From assembly GCA_001897355.1 (NCBI GenBank), contig MKST01000011.1:666037-730036 (forward strand): DNA of 64,000 nt. The letters run 5' to 3'. Under the pieces are notes generated by a model. It made no database searches and was not told where the DNA came from. It was given only the letters and a program-made list of their open reading frames with translations. Below, one piece after another: positions 39,493 to 50,551 of this stretch (positions are counted from its first letter, which is position 1; the number at the start of each line of letters is the position of its first letter). The translations under genes and the position numbers were made by a program. The stretch is from Solirubrobacterales bacterium 67-14. Its GTDB lineage: Bacteria > Actinomycetota > Thermoleophilia > Solirubrobacterales > 70-9.

Positions 39493-40847
39493 GAGTTCTC
39501 CTCCACGGCTTCGATCGAGGCGGAGAGCTCGTCCGCGACGTCGACTTGCCGGTGCCGCCCTTCCGCGACGATGGTCTCTCCGGCGACCATCACGCGCTGG
39601 ACGTCGGCGGCGCCCGCGGCGAAGAGCAACGAGCCGGCCGGATCCTTCCTGGCGGTGCCGGCCATGCGCACGCTGTCGAAGCCGACCGTGACCAGGTCGG
39701 CCGGAGCGCCCGGGGTGATCCGGCCGCCCTCGGGCCATCCGAGTTGCCGGTAGCCAGCCGGCGAGGCGATCTCCATCAGCCGCCCGCAGCCGACCACGCC
39801 ACGCTCGCCGGTCGCCAGGCGCTGGTCCATCTCCACCGCACGGGTCTCCTCGAAGGGGTCGATCACCGCGTTGGAATCGGTGCCGATCGAGATCGAGGCG
39901 CCGGCTTCCAACAACCCCCGGGCCGGGCCGATCCCGTCGGCCAGGTCACGCTCGGTGGTCGGGCAGAGGCAGACGCCGCCCTGGCCCAGGCGGGGGAAAT
40001 CCTCCGCTTCGAGATGGGTCGCGTGTACGGCAGTGAAACGGGGACCGGTCGCCCCGGCCGCTTCCAGGAGCTCGCTCGGGGTGGCGCCATACGCCTCGCG
40101 ACAGGTTTCGTTCTCGGCCGGCTGCTCCGAGACGTGGGCGTGGAGCGGAGCCTGGTGGGCGTCGGCCCATTCCGCCACCCGGGCCGCCGAGCCGGGGTCG
40201 ACCGCCCGCAGGCTGTGGATCGCGGCGCCAAGCCGGGCCATCGGGGGCTCCTCCGCCGGCCCGGAAAGCTGGTCGACCTGGCCGGAGATCCGGTCGACCC
40301 GTTCCGCCCAGGCCTCGGCGTCACCATCCGAGAAACGGGTCTGGGCTTCGTCGGGCGGCGTGTCGATGCCGCCGTGGAGGTAACAGGTGTCGATCAAGGC
40401 GATCCTGATCCCGGCCCGCCGGGCGGCCTCCAGCATCGCCAGGCCCATCGCGTTCGGATCCTCGTACCGCCCACCGCCCGGGGCGTGATGGACGTAGTGG
40501 AACTCGCCGACCACGGTGATCCCGGCCTCGGCCATCTCGGCGAAGGTCGCGGTGGCCAGCGCGAGGTAGGTGTCGGGATCGAGCCCCGCCAGGGCCGAGT
40601 ACATCTGCCGGCGCCAGGTCCAGAAGTCACCGCGACCGGTGTGGGTGCGGCCCCGCAGGATCCGCTGGAAGGCGTGTGAGTGGGCATTGGCGAAACCGGG
40701 CACGGTCAGGCCCGGCAGGCGTTCGGCGTCGTCCGTCGGCCGAGTGTCCGGCTCGACCGAAACGACTTTCCCACCCTGGACGCCGATCGTGACGCCGGCG
40801 TCGGCCTGCTCGCCGCCGAGCCAGGCGTATTCGCACCAGAGCTTCAA
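39489..40847 (-). CDS. hutF: Formimidoylglutamate deiminase
   Basis: Converts N-formimino-L-glutamate to N-formyl-L-glutamate and ammonia, the route that needs a later deformylation. The 452-residue amidohydrolase shows the HutF pattern: PGFANAHSHAFQRILRGRTH (about 51), DFWTWRRQMY, EFHYVHHAPGG, HAHVSEQP (about 231), AVHATHLEAED and GTDSNAVIDPFEETR (about 314). Its presence rules out direct HutG-type formiminoglutamase as the main route here. ATGA overlap with the deformylase homologue upstream and GTGA overlap with hutI downstream. Confidence 0.95.
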   Translation of the reverse strand: MKLWCEYAWLGGEQADAGVTIGVQGGKVVSVEPDTRPTDDAERLPGLTVPGFANAHSHAFQRILRGRTHTGRGDFWTWRRQMYSALAGLDPDTYLALATATFAEMAEAGITVVGEFHYVHHAPGGGRYEDPNAMGLAMLEAARRAGIRIALIDTCYLHGGIDTPPDEAQTRFSDGDAEAWAERVDRISGQVDQLSGPAEEPPMARLGAAIHSLRAVDPGSAARVAEWADAHQAPLHAHVSEQPAENETCREAYGATPSELLEAAGATGPRFTAVHATHLEAEDFPRLGQGGVCLCPTTERDLADGIGPARGLLEAGASISIGTDSNAVIDPFEETRAVEMDQRLATGERGVVGCGRLMEIASPAGYRQLGWPEGGRITPGAPADLVTVGFDSVRMAGTARKDPAGSLLFAAGAADVQRVMVAGETIVAEGRHRQVDVADELSASIEAVEENS

Positions 40848-41418
40848 GAGCCGACCCGCTCGACGAACCGGGTGATCCGCTCGACGAACTCGTCCCGCTG
40901 GTGGCGTTCGAACTCGTCCCAGGTGGCGAGGCTGGCCGTATCGGTGACCCGGTCGAGGAAGAGCTTGCCGTCGAGGTGGTCGATTTCGTGCTGGATCGTG
41001 CCGGCGGTCAGCCCTCGTTTGACCTCGTCGTGCTCCACCCCCTCCCGGTCCAGGTACTGGATCCGCACCTCGACGTGTCGCATGACGTTGCCGCGCAGGT
41101 CCGGCACCGAGAGGCAGCCCTCGTTGATCTCGACCATCTCCGCCCCGATCGGCTCGATCACGGGATTGACCATCACCATGCGGGGGATCGGGGGCTTGTA
41201 CGGGTAGCGCGGGTTGACGCCGTCGACCTCGGCTATCGCGACCCGCAGGTCGGAGCCGATCTGGTTGGCGGCTATGCCGGCGCCGTTCGCGGCCCGCCGG
41301 GTGTCGATCAGGTCGTCGATCAACTGCTGGACCTCAGGGCCGGCCAGTTCCTCCGGATCGACCGGGCGGGTCGGCTCCCGGAGGATCGGGTTGCCGACCA
41401 CGGTTATCTCGCGGACAC

Positions 41419-41422
<4 letters not shown>
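40844..41422 (-). CDS. def: Peptide deformylase family protein embedded in the hut operon
   Basis: A 192-residue polypeptide deformylase homologue with all three metal-site motifs intact: [10 protein letters not shown] (about residue 49), EGCLSVP with the Cys ligand (about 103) and [10 protein letters not shown] with both His ligands and the catalytic Glu (about 146). Ordinary deformylase removes formyl from new proteins. This copy lies between hutU and hutF with 4-nt overlaps at both ends, and the Hut pathway here ends in N-formylglutamate without a hutG gene. I infer that it may act, perhaps additionally, as N-formylglutamate deformylase. A housekeeping role by chance placement is the alternative. 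Confidence 0.88.
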
Positions 41423-43094
<1,672 letters not shown>

Positions 43095-43098
<4 letters not shown>

Positions 43099-44648
43099 GA
43101 CAACTCTCCAATCTCTTCTTCTACCGCGGCGAGCACCTCGCCCCCGCGGACCATTTCTTCGACCGCGGCCAGCTCCGGCGATTGCCACCGGTCCGGCCCT
43201 GGCCCGGACGCCCCACCTCGCACCACCCGTAGCGCCGCGGCGGTCGCCGGAGCAGGTGCCAACGGCGACCTGAGGTCCAGCCCGCGGGTGGCGCAGAGCA
43301 GTTCCACGGCGACGATCCGTTCCAGGTTGGTGACCGAACGGCGCAGCTTGCGGGCCGCGTTCCAGGCCATCGAGACGTGGTCCTCCTGCATGGCGCTGGT
43401 CGGGACGGTGTCGCTCGAGGCCGGGACCGCGAGCCGGCGGTTGTCGGCGACCATCGCGGCCTGCGTGTACTGCGTGATCATCATGCCCGAGTCCACACCC
43501 GGATCGTCGGCCAGGAACGGCGGCAGGCCCTGCGAGCGGGTGGCGTCGAGCAGCCGGTCGGTGCGCCGCTCGGCGATCGCGCCGACCTGGGCGGAGGCGA
43601 TGCAGAGCAGGTCGCAGACCACGCCGAGCGGGGCGCCGTGGAAGTTGCCGCAGGACTCGACCCGGCCGTCGGGGAGAACCATCGGATTGTCGATCGCCGA
43701 ATCGAGTTCCACCTCGGCGACCTGGCGAGCATGGTCGACCGAGTCGCGGGCCGCCCCCAGCACCTGGGGCGCGCAGCGCAGCGAGTAGGCATCCTGGACC
43801 CGTGGGTCGCCGTACCGGTGGCTGGCCACGATCTCGGACCCGGCCAGCAGCCGCATCAGGTTCTCGGCGCTCGCCATCTGGCCCGGCTGGGGCCGCAGCC
43901 CGACCAGGTCGGCGGCGAAGGCGCGGTCGGTTCCCAGCAGTGCCTCGACCGAGGCGGCGGCGGCAATGTCGGCGGTGCGGAGCACCCGGTCCAGGTCGCA
44001 GATCGCGAGCACCAGCATCCCGAGGATGCCGTCGGTGCCGTTGATCAGCGCCAGGCCCTCCTTCGCGCGCAGTTCCAGCGGCTCGATCCCGGCCGAACGC
44101 AGAGCATCTGCAGTCGGGACGCGGGCGCCGTCCGCGCCCAGCACCTCGCCTTCGCCGATCAGGACCAGGGCGCAGTGGGCCAGCGGTGCGAGGTCGCCGC
44201 TGGCGCCGAGCGAGCCGTACTCCGGAACCACCGGGGTGATCCCGGCGTTGAGCAGCGCCAGCAAGGTCTCGGCGACCACGGGGCGGGCGCCGGACCTGGC
44301 CATCGCCAGGCTGCGCGCCCGCATCAGCATCAGTCCCCGGACCACCTCCGGCTCGACCGGATCCCCCATGCCGGCCGCATGCGAGCGGATCAGGGAGAGC
44401 TGGAGCTGTTCGCGACGTTCGGCTGGGATCGAGGTGGTGGCCAGCGAACCGAAACCGGTCGAGACCCCGTAGACGGGTTCGTCGCCCTCGGCGTGGCGTT
44501 CGACGATCCGCGCCGACTCCTCCATGCGCTCGATCGCACCGGGGGTCAGCTCGACCTTGGCCCCGGACCGCGCGACCTCCACGACCTGCTCGAACCGCAA
44601 CCCATGGCCGTCGAGCCGGACCTCGCCGGTGGCCTGCCCCGCACTCAT
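43095..44648 (-). CDS. hutH: Histidine ammonia-lyase
   Basis: First Hut step: L-histidine to urocanate plus ammonia. The 517-residue lyase has the MIO-forming Ala-Ser-Gly in [14 protein letters not shown] (about residue 142), [11 protein letters not shown], the histidine-site [17 protein letters not shown] and QEDHVSM motifs, so it belongs with HAL rather than PAL/TAL. ATG 44648 overlaps the transporter ATPase stop by four bases, tying uptake to catabolism. Confidence 0.95.
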
Positions 44649-45430
44649 TCGGCCGCCTGCACGACTTGCTTGGATTCCGCGTGGATCGGCTCGAGAACTT
44701 GCCGGCTCAGCTCGGCGAAGTGGGAACCCGAGATCATCGAGAAGTCCCGCGGGCGCGGCAGGTCGATCTCGACCTCTTCCTTGATCTTGCCGGGCCGGTT
44801 CTTCATGACCAGCACCCGGTCCGAGATGTAGATCGCCTCCTCGACGTCGTGGGTGATGAAGAGCACGGTCAGCCGGTGCCGCTCCCAGACCTCGGTCAAG
44901 AGCTCCTGCATCACCCGTCGGGTCAGCGCGTCGAGCGCCCCGAACGGCTCGTCCATGAGCAGCACCTCGGGCCGGTAGGAGAGCGCCCGCGCGATCGCCA
45001 CCCGCTGCCTCATCCCGCCGGAGAGCTGGCTCGGGTAGGCGTCGACGAACTCGGAAAGGCCGACCAGCTCGAGTTGCTCGATCGCGGCATCGCGGCGTTC
45101 GGCCCGGGTCATGTCCTCGCCCCGCAAGGCGAACTCGACGTTCTGCCGGGTGTTCAGCCAGGGCAGCAGCGTGTAGGTCTGGAAGACCATGCCCCGGTCC
45201 CGCCCCGGCCCGGTGATCGGCTCTCCGTCCAGCCAGGCCCCGCCTTCGGTCGGGTGGTCGAGCCCGGCGACGATGTTGAGCAGCGTGCTCTTGCCGCAGC
45301 CGGAGGTGCCGACCAGCGAGACGAACTCGTTCTCGGCGATCTCGAAGTTGACGTCTTCCAGCGCCTTGAGCTCGCCCGAGCGGGTCTTGAAGGTCTTGCC
45401 GAGGCCGCGGATCTCCAGTTTCGAGCTCAT
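44645..45430 (-). CDS. ABC transporter ATPase, NitT/TauT (SsuB/TauB) family
   Basis: A 261-residue ATPase: Walker [11 protein letters not shown]-loop [10 protein letters not shown], signature LSGGMRQR, Walker [12 protein letters not shown] and H-loop ITHDVEEA. The closest families are SsuB/TauB/NrtD, which power uptake of sulfonates, nitrate or pyrimidine/aromatic compounds. It works with the permease and the two lipoproteins upstream. Coupled to hutH by ATGA. Confidence 0.93.
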   Translation of the reverse strand: MSSKLEIRGLGKTFKTRSGELKALEDVNFEIAENEFVSLVGTSGCGKSTLLNIVAGLDHPTEGGAWLDGEPITGPGRDRGMVFQTYTLLPWLNTRQNVEFALRGEDMTRAERRDAAIEQLELVGLSEFVDAYPSQLSGGMRQRVAIARALSYRPEVLLMDEPFGALDALTRRVMQELLTEVWERHRLTVLFITHDVEEAIYISDRVLVMKNRPGKIKEEVEIDLPRPRDFSMISGSHFAELSRQVLEPIHAESKQVVQAAE

Positions 45431-46317
45431 CGTTCACTCTCCGCGTAGCGGAAGAATCTTCTTCCCAGCGCTTTCATGACCTGGTCGGTGATCAGCCCCA
45501 GCACCCCGAGCACGAGGATGTAGCCGATGATCAGCTCCGTGTCGAAGAACCTTTGGGCGGTGGTGATCCGGTAGCCCAGGCCCGAGGTGGCGGCAACCAG
45601 TTCGGCCAGGACCAGCCAGGTCCAAGCCCAGCCGAGCGTGATCCTCAGCGAGTCCCAGATCCCGGGGGCGGCGCTCCTGATGATGATGCGGCCGAGGATG
45701 CCGCTGTCCTTCATGCCGAGTGTGCGCCCGAAGTCGACCAGATCGCGCGGCACCCGCTTGGTGTTGTCCATGATCATCAGGACCTGCTGGAAGAAGGTGC
45801 CGATCCAGATGATCTCGAACTTCTGCAGGTCGCTGGTGCCGGACCAGAGGATGGTCAAGGGGACGAAGGCGACCACCGGCATGTACCGGACGAAGTCGAC
45901 CAGCGGCTCGATCGAGGCCTCCCAGAACCGGTAGGTGCCGATCAGCACCCCGATCGGGATCGCCAGCACCGAGGCGGCGGCGAAGCCGACCAGGATCCGG
46001 TAGATCGAGACCCGCATGTCGGCCCAGAGCTCGCCGTTGTTGACCTGCTCCTTCAGCGTGTTGAAGACCGCGTCCGGTGGCGGCAGGAAGAGCGGCTTGA
46101 CCATCCCCGTGCCGCTGGTCAGCAGCCACCAGACAAACAGCAAGGCGAGGAACACGCAGGCCGAGATCAGGATGAACGAGTGGGTCCGGATGCTCCCCCC
46201 GATCTCGAACATCGCCGGCCGGCGCCGGTGCCGGGGCAGCAGCGGCCGCTCGTCCGGCGGCGGCTCCACCGGCCCGTCGATCGGGCCGGTGGAGGGCGTG
46301 TCGCCTCCGTTTGTCAT
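45427..46317 (-). CDS. ABC transporter permease, NitT/TauT (SsuC/TauC) family
   Basis: A 296-residue inner-membrane protein with six to seven helices and a cytoplasmic N-terminal Pro-rich tail. The coupling (EAA-type) loop reads FGRTLGMKDSGILGRIIIRSAAPGIWDSLRITLG, and the segment SIEPLVDFVRYMPVVAFVPLTILW is typical of SsuC/TauC. It overlaps by four bases with its neighbours on both sides. Homodimeric use with the ATPase is expected. Confidence 0.92.
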   Translation of the reverse strand: MTNGGDTPSTGPIDGPVEPPPDERPLLPRHRRRPAMFEIGGSIRTHSFILISACVFLALLFVWWLLTSGTGMVKPLFLPPPDAVFNTLKEQVNNGELWADMRVSIYRILVGFAAASVLAIPIGVLIGTYRFWEASIEPLVDFVRYMPVVAFVPLTILWSGTSDLQKFEIIWIGTFFQQVLMIMDNTKRVPRDLVDFGRTLGMKDSGILGRIIIRSAAPGIWDSLRITLGWAWTWLVLAELVAATSGLGYRITTAQRFFDTELIIGYILVLGVLGLITDQVMKALGRRFFRYAESER

Positions 46318-47366
46318 TGCTGCTGGGCCTTTTCGACGAAGGCCGGATCGACGATCGAGAGCGGGTCGATCTCATCCTGCAGGTAACCCGAGTCGAGGGC
46401 TGCCTTCTGGACGTCGACCATCGTCTGCTTGGCGAAGGCGCCACCGAGCAGCTTGGCGTTCTCGGCCCCGTCGTAGAGCTTGATGCCCTTGAACGAGGTG
46501 TCGAGCGTGCCGGGCTTCGCCCCGACCGCCTTGGTGATGATCGCCTGGGCCTCGTCGGTGTTCTGGTTGTAGAAATCGACCGCGTCGTTCCAGGACTTGA
46601 CCAAGGCCAAAACCTGGCCTGGTTTGTCGTTGACCATCGAATCGCTGGCCATCAAACCGTCCGAGACGAGGCCCGGGTCCTCGCCCGCCGTGTAGAGCAG
46701 GCTCATGTCCGGGTCCTGGTCGAGCGCGGCGCTGATGTAGGGCTCGTAGGTGACCGCCGCATCGACCCGGCCCGCGATCACGGCGTTGCCGGCGTCCGAG
46801 GCGTTCATCGGGACGACCTTGATGTCATCGGTGCTCATGTCGTTCTGGGCCAGCGCGTAATGGATCAGGATGTCGCTGGTCGTGCCTTCCTCATAAGCGA
46901 CCGACTTGCCCTTCAGATCCTTGATCGACTTGATGTCGCTGCCGGCGATGACCGCGTCGGCGGTCGTGCTCTGGTCGAGCAGCAGGACGATCTTCGCCCC
47001 GACGTCCTTCGAACCGAAGAGCAGCATCGCGTGGGTCGGCATGTTGCTGACGTCGGTGTGGCCGGAGATGAAGGCCGACTCACGCTGCGAGTCGTTGGCG
47101 AAGTTGGTGATGTTTACGTCGATCCCGTTCTTCTTGAAGAAGCCCTTCTCCTGGGCGATGTACCACGGTCCGTAGCCGATCCACGGCTCGATGCCCATGT
47201 TGATCTGGCCGGACTCCGGCTGATCCGGGATCGAAGCGACGCTGGTGTTGCCCGAGCTTCCGGAACCACCGTTGTCATCCGAATCGGAACTGCCGCAGGC
47301 AGCCACCCCGATCACCAGCACCAGGCCCAGCAACAGGGCCATGAACTTCTTTCTTGCAGTTGACAT
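46314..47366 (-). CDS. Substrate-binding lipoprotein 1 (SsuA/NrtA/TauA-like)
   Basis: A 350-residue lipoprotein: lipobox in LVIGVAACG, a Gly/Ser/Asp linker, then the two-lobed NMT1/SsuA-like fold (INMGIEPWIGYGPWYIAQEKGFFKKNGIDV...DLKGKSVAYEEGTTSDILIHYAL...GRVDAAVTYEPYI). It is a clear tandem paralogue of the next gene. An AAGGAGAG ribosome site precedes ATG 47366. The ligand is not determinable; operon position suggests an imidazole compound feeding the downstream enzymes. Confidence 0.92.
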   Translation of the reverse strand: MSTARKKFMALLLGLVLVIGVAACGSSDSDDNGGSGSSGNTSVASIPDQPESGQINMGIEPWIGYGPWYIAQEKGFFKKNGIDVNITNFANDSQRESAFISGHTDVSNMPTHAMLLFGSKDVGAKIVLLLDQSTTADAVIAGSDIKSIKDLKGKSVAYEEGTTSDILIHYALAQNDMSTDDIKVVPMNASDAGNAVIAGRVDAAVTYEPYISAALDQDPDMSLLYTAGEDPGLVSDGLMASDSMVNDKPGQVLALVKSWNDAVDFYNQNTDEAQAIITKAVGAKPGTLDTSFKGIKLYDGAENAKLLGGAFAKQTMVDVQKAALDSGYLQDEIDPLSIVDPAFVEKAQQQ

Positions 47367-47384
47367 CTTCTCTCTCCTTGTTTT

Positions 47385-48431
47385 CTACTTCTGGGCCTTT
47401 TCGACGAAGGTCGGATCGACGAACTTCGCCGGGTCGACCTCGTCCTTCAGATAGCCGGCGTCGATCGCCGCGTCGCGGACGTCGACCATCGTCTGGTTGA
47501 CGAAATCGCCGCCGAGCAGCTTGGCGTTCTGGGCACCGTCGTACAGCTGGATCCCGGCGAAGGAGGCATCCAGCGAGCCGGGCGTGGCTCCGACCCCCTT
47601 GGTGATGATCGCCTGGGCCTCTTCCGGGTTCTGGTTGTAGAAATCGACCGCGTCGTTCCAGGACTTGACCAGGGCCAGAACCTGGCCCGGCTTGTCCTGG
47701 ATCATCGAGTCCTGGGCGACCATCACGTCCGAGATCAGCCCCGGGTTCTCGCCCGCCGTGAAGAGCACGTTCATGTCCGGGTCCTGGGCCTTGGCGGCGC
47801 TGATGTAGGGCTCGTAGGTGACCGCCGCATCCACCTTGCCCGCGATCACGGCGTTCCCGGCGTCGGATGCGTTCATCGGCACGACGTTGATGTCGTCGGT
47901 GCTCATCCCGTTCTGGGCCAGCGCGTAATGGATCAGGATGTCGCTGGTGGTGCCCTGCTCGTAGGCGACCGACTTGCCCTTGAGGTCCTTGATCGACTTG
48001 ATCGGGTCCGGCGCGATCACCGCGTCGGCGGTCAGGCTCTTGTCTTCGACCAGGACGATCTTGGCGGGCACCTCCTCCTGGGCGAGCAACAGCGAGGTGT
48101 GGGTCGCGATGTTGCTGACCTCGAGGTGGTTCGCGATGAAGGCGGCGTTCTGCTGGTCATCGGTGTTGAAGTTGGTGATCTTGACGTCGATCCCGTTCTT
48201 CTTGAAGAAGCCCTTGTCCTGGGCGATGTACCAAGGCGCGTAGCCGATCCACGGCTCGATGCCCATGTTGATCTGGCCGGACTCCGGCTGATCCGGGATC
48301 GAAGCGACGCTGGTCTCGCCCGAGCTTCCGGAACCACCGCTTTCATCCGAGTCCGAACCACAGGCGGCCAGGGCCAGGACGGCCACCAGGCCGAAGGCCA
48401 GGACCGCCAATCTGAGTTTTGTCTTCGACAT
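47385..48431 (-). CDS. Substrate-binding lipoprotein 2 (SsuA/NrtA/TauA-like)
   Basis: A 348-residue lipoprotein (lipobox LALAACG) with the same fold and nearly the same sequence as lipoprotein 1. Long identical DNA stretches, such as around 47180-47240 and 48245-48305, indicate a fairly recent duplication. Differences cluster in likely ligand-loop segments: lipoprotein 2 has TNFNTDDQQNAAFIANH where lipoprotein 1 has TNFANDSQRESAFISGH, and LVEDKSLTAD where lipoprotein 1 has LLLDQSTTAD. Two related substrates sharing one permease would explain this. A GAGGGGAG ribosome site precedes ATG 48431. Confidence 0.92.
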   Translation of the reverse strand: MSKTKLRLAVLAFGLVAVLALAACGSDSDESGGSGSSGETSVASIPDQPESGQINMGIEPWIGYAPWYIAQDKGFFKKNGIDVKITNFNTDDQQNAAFIANHLEVSNIATHTSLLLAQEEVPAKIVLVEDKSLTADAVIAPDPIKSIKDLKGKSVAYEQGTTSDILIHYALAQNGMSTDDINVVPMNASDAGNAVIAGKVDAAVTYEPYISAAKAQDPDMNVLFTAGENPGLISDVMVAQDSMIQDKPGQVLALVKSWNDAVDFYNQNPEEAQAIITKGVGATPGSLDASFAGIQLYDGAQNAKLLGGDFVNQTMVDVRDAAIDAGYLKDEVDPAKFVDPTFVEKAQK

Positions 48432-48449
48432 CTTGGTCTCCCCTCGTTG

Positions 48450-49790
48450 TCAGTCTCGACTCGCCGCCCGGGCCCGGACCGCTTCCGCGTGCGCGGGGAA
48501 CCCTTCGTGCTCGGCCAGCACGACGATCGAGTCGGCCAGGCGGGCCAGGGCGGCCTGACTGGCTTTTGCGATCGACGCTTTCTTGAGGAAGGTCTCGGCC
48601 GTGATCCCGGAGCTGACCCGGGCAAAACGTCCGGTCGGCAACGCGGCCGGCACCCCGAGCACGTAGTTGGCCGCCGCGATCGGAGTCTGCTGACCGACCA
48701 GGATCTCGCCCGCGTTGACCAGCATCCCGATCATCTCCTCTTCCCGCTCCTCGGCCACCGCGACCTGCAGGTGCTCGGGAGCGAACTGGTTGGCCACCTC
48801 GGCCGTCTCGGCCAGGTCGGAGGTGAGGATCGCGCCACCGTTGGCGAGCGCCTTGGCCGCGTACTCACGGCGGGGCTCCGGCAGCTCCGCCAGCCGGCGG
48901 GCCAGCGGCTCCTCGACTTCTTCGATCAGCTCACGCGAATCGGTCACCAGCACCGAGGCCGAGTCCGGCCCGTGCTCGGCCTCGTTCAGCAGGTCGGCGG
49001 CGAGCAGCTCCCGGTCCGCGGTCCGGTCGGCGACGATCACGCTTTCGGACGGCCCGAGCACCATTCGAGTCACGCAGCCGTAGCGCTGGCACTCGATCTG
49101 AGCGGCGGAGACCGGCGGGCTGCCGGGGCCGACCACCTGGAGCACCTGGGGCACCGTCTCGGTGCCGAAGGCCAGGGCGGCGATGCCGGCCGGGCCGTTG
49201 ACCCGGAAGACGTCGGAGATGCCGAGCTCGGAGGCGACGAACAGCACCCCGGGGTCGACCTCGCCGCCCCCACCGGCGACCGGCGGCACCACGACCGCGA
49301 TGTTCGCGACCTTCGCGGTGACCGCGGGGGCGCCGATCTGGATCAGGACCGAAGGGTAGGAGCCCTTGCCGCTCGGCACGAACAGGCCGGCGCTCTCGAT
49401 CGGGGTCGCCTTCTCACCGACCACCAACCCTTCGGCGATCTCCTCGCGCCAGTCCAGGTCGGCGATCGCCCGTTCGCTGAAGCTGCGCACGTTGTCGATC
49501 CCGACCCGGATCGCGGCGGCCAGGTCCGGGTCGATCCCGGCCCGCGCCCGTTCGAACTCCTCCTCGGATACGCGGATCCGGTCCGGCTCCACCTCGCAGC
49601 CGTCGAAGCGGCTGAGCGCCCGCACGATCGCGTCGTCGCCGTTCTCTTTCACGTCGAGCACGATCTCGCCGACCGAACGGCTCAGTTCGGGGTCGAACAT
49701 CTTCAGCGCGCCCTCGGGACGGCCGATCAGCCGCGCCCGCTCTTCGGGCCCCGCGGAACCCCACTCTGTCAATGCGATGGTCCCAGCCAT
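48450..49790 (-). CDS. hisD-like: Histidinol dehydrogenase family protein with altered zinc ligands
   Basis: A 446-residue HisD-fold NAD dehydrogenase. Family segments are clear (SAGLFVPSGKGSYPS, GPSESVIVADRTAD, APEHLQ with E339/H340 as general acid-base, LPTGRFARVSSG). Compared with the E. coli zinc set Q259/H262/D360/H419, the equivalents are E270, H273, N375 and H434: two of four differ. Canonical GPGN is GPGS and the GPNH His is Ala382. Such divergence is known in HisD homologues with other substrates, for example HpsN. I infer oxidation of a related alcohol, not standard histidine biosynthesis. Start ATG 49790 overlaps the SDR stop by one base. Confidence 0.88.
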   Translation of the reverse strand: MAGTIALTEWGSAGPEERARLIGRPEGALKMFDPELSRSVGEIVLDVKENGDDAIVRALSRFDGCEVEPDRIRVSEEEFERARAGIDPDLAAAIRVGIDNVRSFSERAIADLDWREEIAEGLVVGEKATPIESAGLFVPSGKGSYPSVLIQIGAPAVTAKVANIAVVVPPVAGGGGEVDPGVLFVASELGISDVFRVNGPAGIAALAFGTETVPQVLQVVGPGSPPVSAAQIECQRYGCVTRMVLGPSESVIVADRTADRELLAADLLNEAEHGPDSASVLVTDSRELIEEVEEPLARRLAELPEPRREYAAKALANGGAILTSDLAETAEVANQFAPEHLQVAVAEEREEEMIGMLVNAGEILVGQQTPIAAANYVLGVPAALPTGRFARVSSGITAETFLKKASIAKASQAALARLADSIVVLAEHEGFPAHAEAVRARAASRD

Positions 49791-50551
49791 CAGATGCTCC
49801 TTCCTCCGTCGATGTTCACGAGACTCCCGGTCATGTAGGCGCCGCCCTCGCCGGCCAGGAAACTGACCAGCCCGGCGACCTCTTCGCCGGAGGAAAACCG
49901 GCCGGCCGGCACGTCGGCCAGCAGCTCCTCCGCCGTGGCGGGGTCTTCCATGTACGGCGCGGTCATCCGCGTGGGCACGTAGCCGGGGCAGATCGCCAGC
50001 GAGACGATGCCGCGGTCGGCCAGCTCCAGCGCCATGGTCTGAGCCAGGCTGGCGACGGCCGCCTTGGACGCGTTGTAGTCAGCGAAGAGCTTTTCGGGCC
50101 GGATCGCGTTGACCGAAGCGTTGAAGATCAGGCGGCCTTCCCGGCCCATCAGCCGGGCGGCGCCGGTCGCCACCAGGAAGGCGCCGACCACGTTGACTTC
50201 CAGCACCCGGCGCAGATGACCGGGGTCGAGCTCGAGTGCCGGTTTGGCCTCGCCGTCGATCCCGGCGTTGATGAAGGCGATGTCGAGGCCGCCCAGGCCG
50301 GTGGCGGCCAGCTCGATCGCGGCGGCGACCTCCTCTTCGCGCGAGACGTCACAGGCCGTTCCGACCAGCGGGCCCGGGACGGCCAGGGGCTCCAACTCGG
50401 TCAGCGCGTCGGACACGGTCCGGTCGTTGGAGCCGAGCAGGCAGACCGAGGCACCCTCTTCGAGGAACCGACGCGCCGCGGCGAGCCCGATCCCGCTGGT
50501 GCCACCCGAGATCAGGACCCGGCGGCCTTCATGTCGCTTGGCTGCGGTCAA
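49790..50551 (-). CDS. Short-chain dehydrogenase/reductase
   Basis: A 253-residue classical SDR: cofactor motif SGGTSGIG (about residue 13), NAG (about 91), catalytic Ser in FNASVN and YNASK with Tyr/Lys, then the CPGYVPTRM loop. The start is TTG 50551, which overlaps the HisB-like stop as TTGA; no ATG lies in the required place. It probably oxidises or reduces a hydroxyl of the pathway intermediate. Cofactor preference is not clear. Confidence 0.9.
   Translation of the reverse strand: MTAAKRHEGRRVLISGGTSGIGLAAARRFLEEGASVCLLGSNDRTVSDALTELEPLAVPGPLVGTACDVSREEEVAAAIELAATGLGGLDIAFINAGIDGEAKPALELDPGHLRRVLEVNVVGAFLVATGAARLMGREGRLIFNASVNAIRPEKLFADYNASKAAVASLAQTMALELADRGIVSLAICPGYVPTRMTAPYMEDPATAEELLADVPAGRFSSGEEVAGLVSFLAGEGGAYMTGSLVNIDGGRSI

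Noticed and set aside
47180..48305. Assembly duplication as an explanation for the twin lipoprotein genes
   Set aside because: The copies differ throughout at both DNA and protein level and have distinct signal sequences and spacers, so they are real paralogues.
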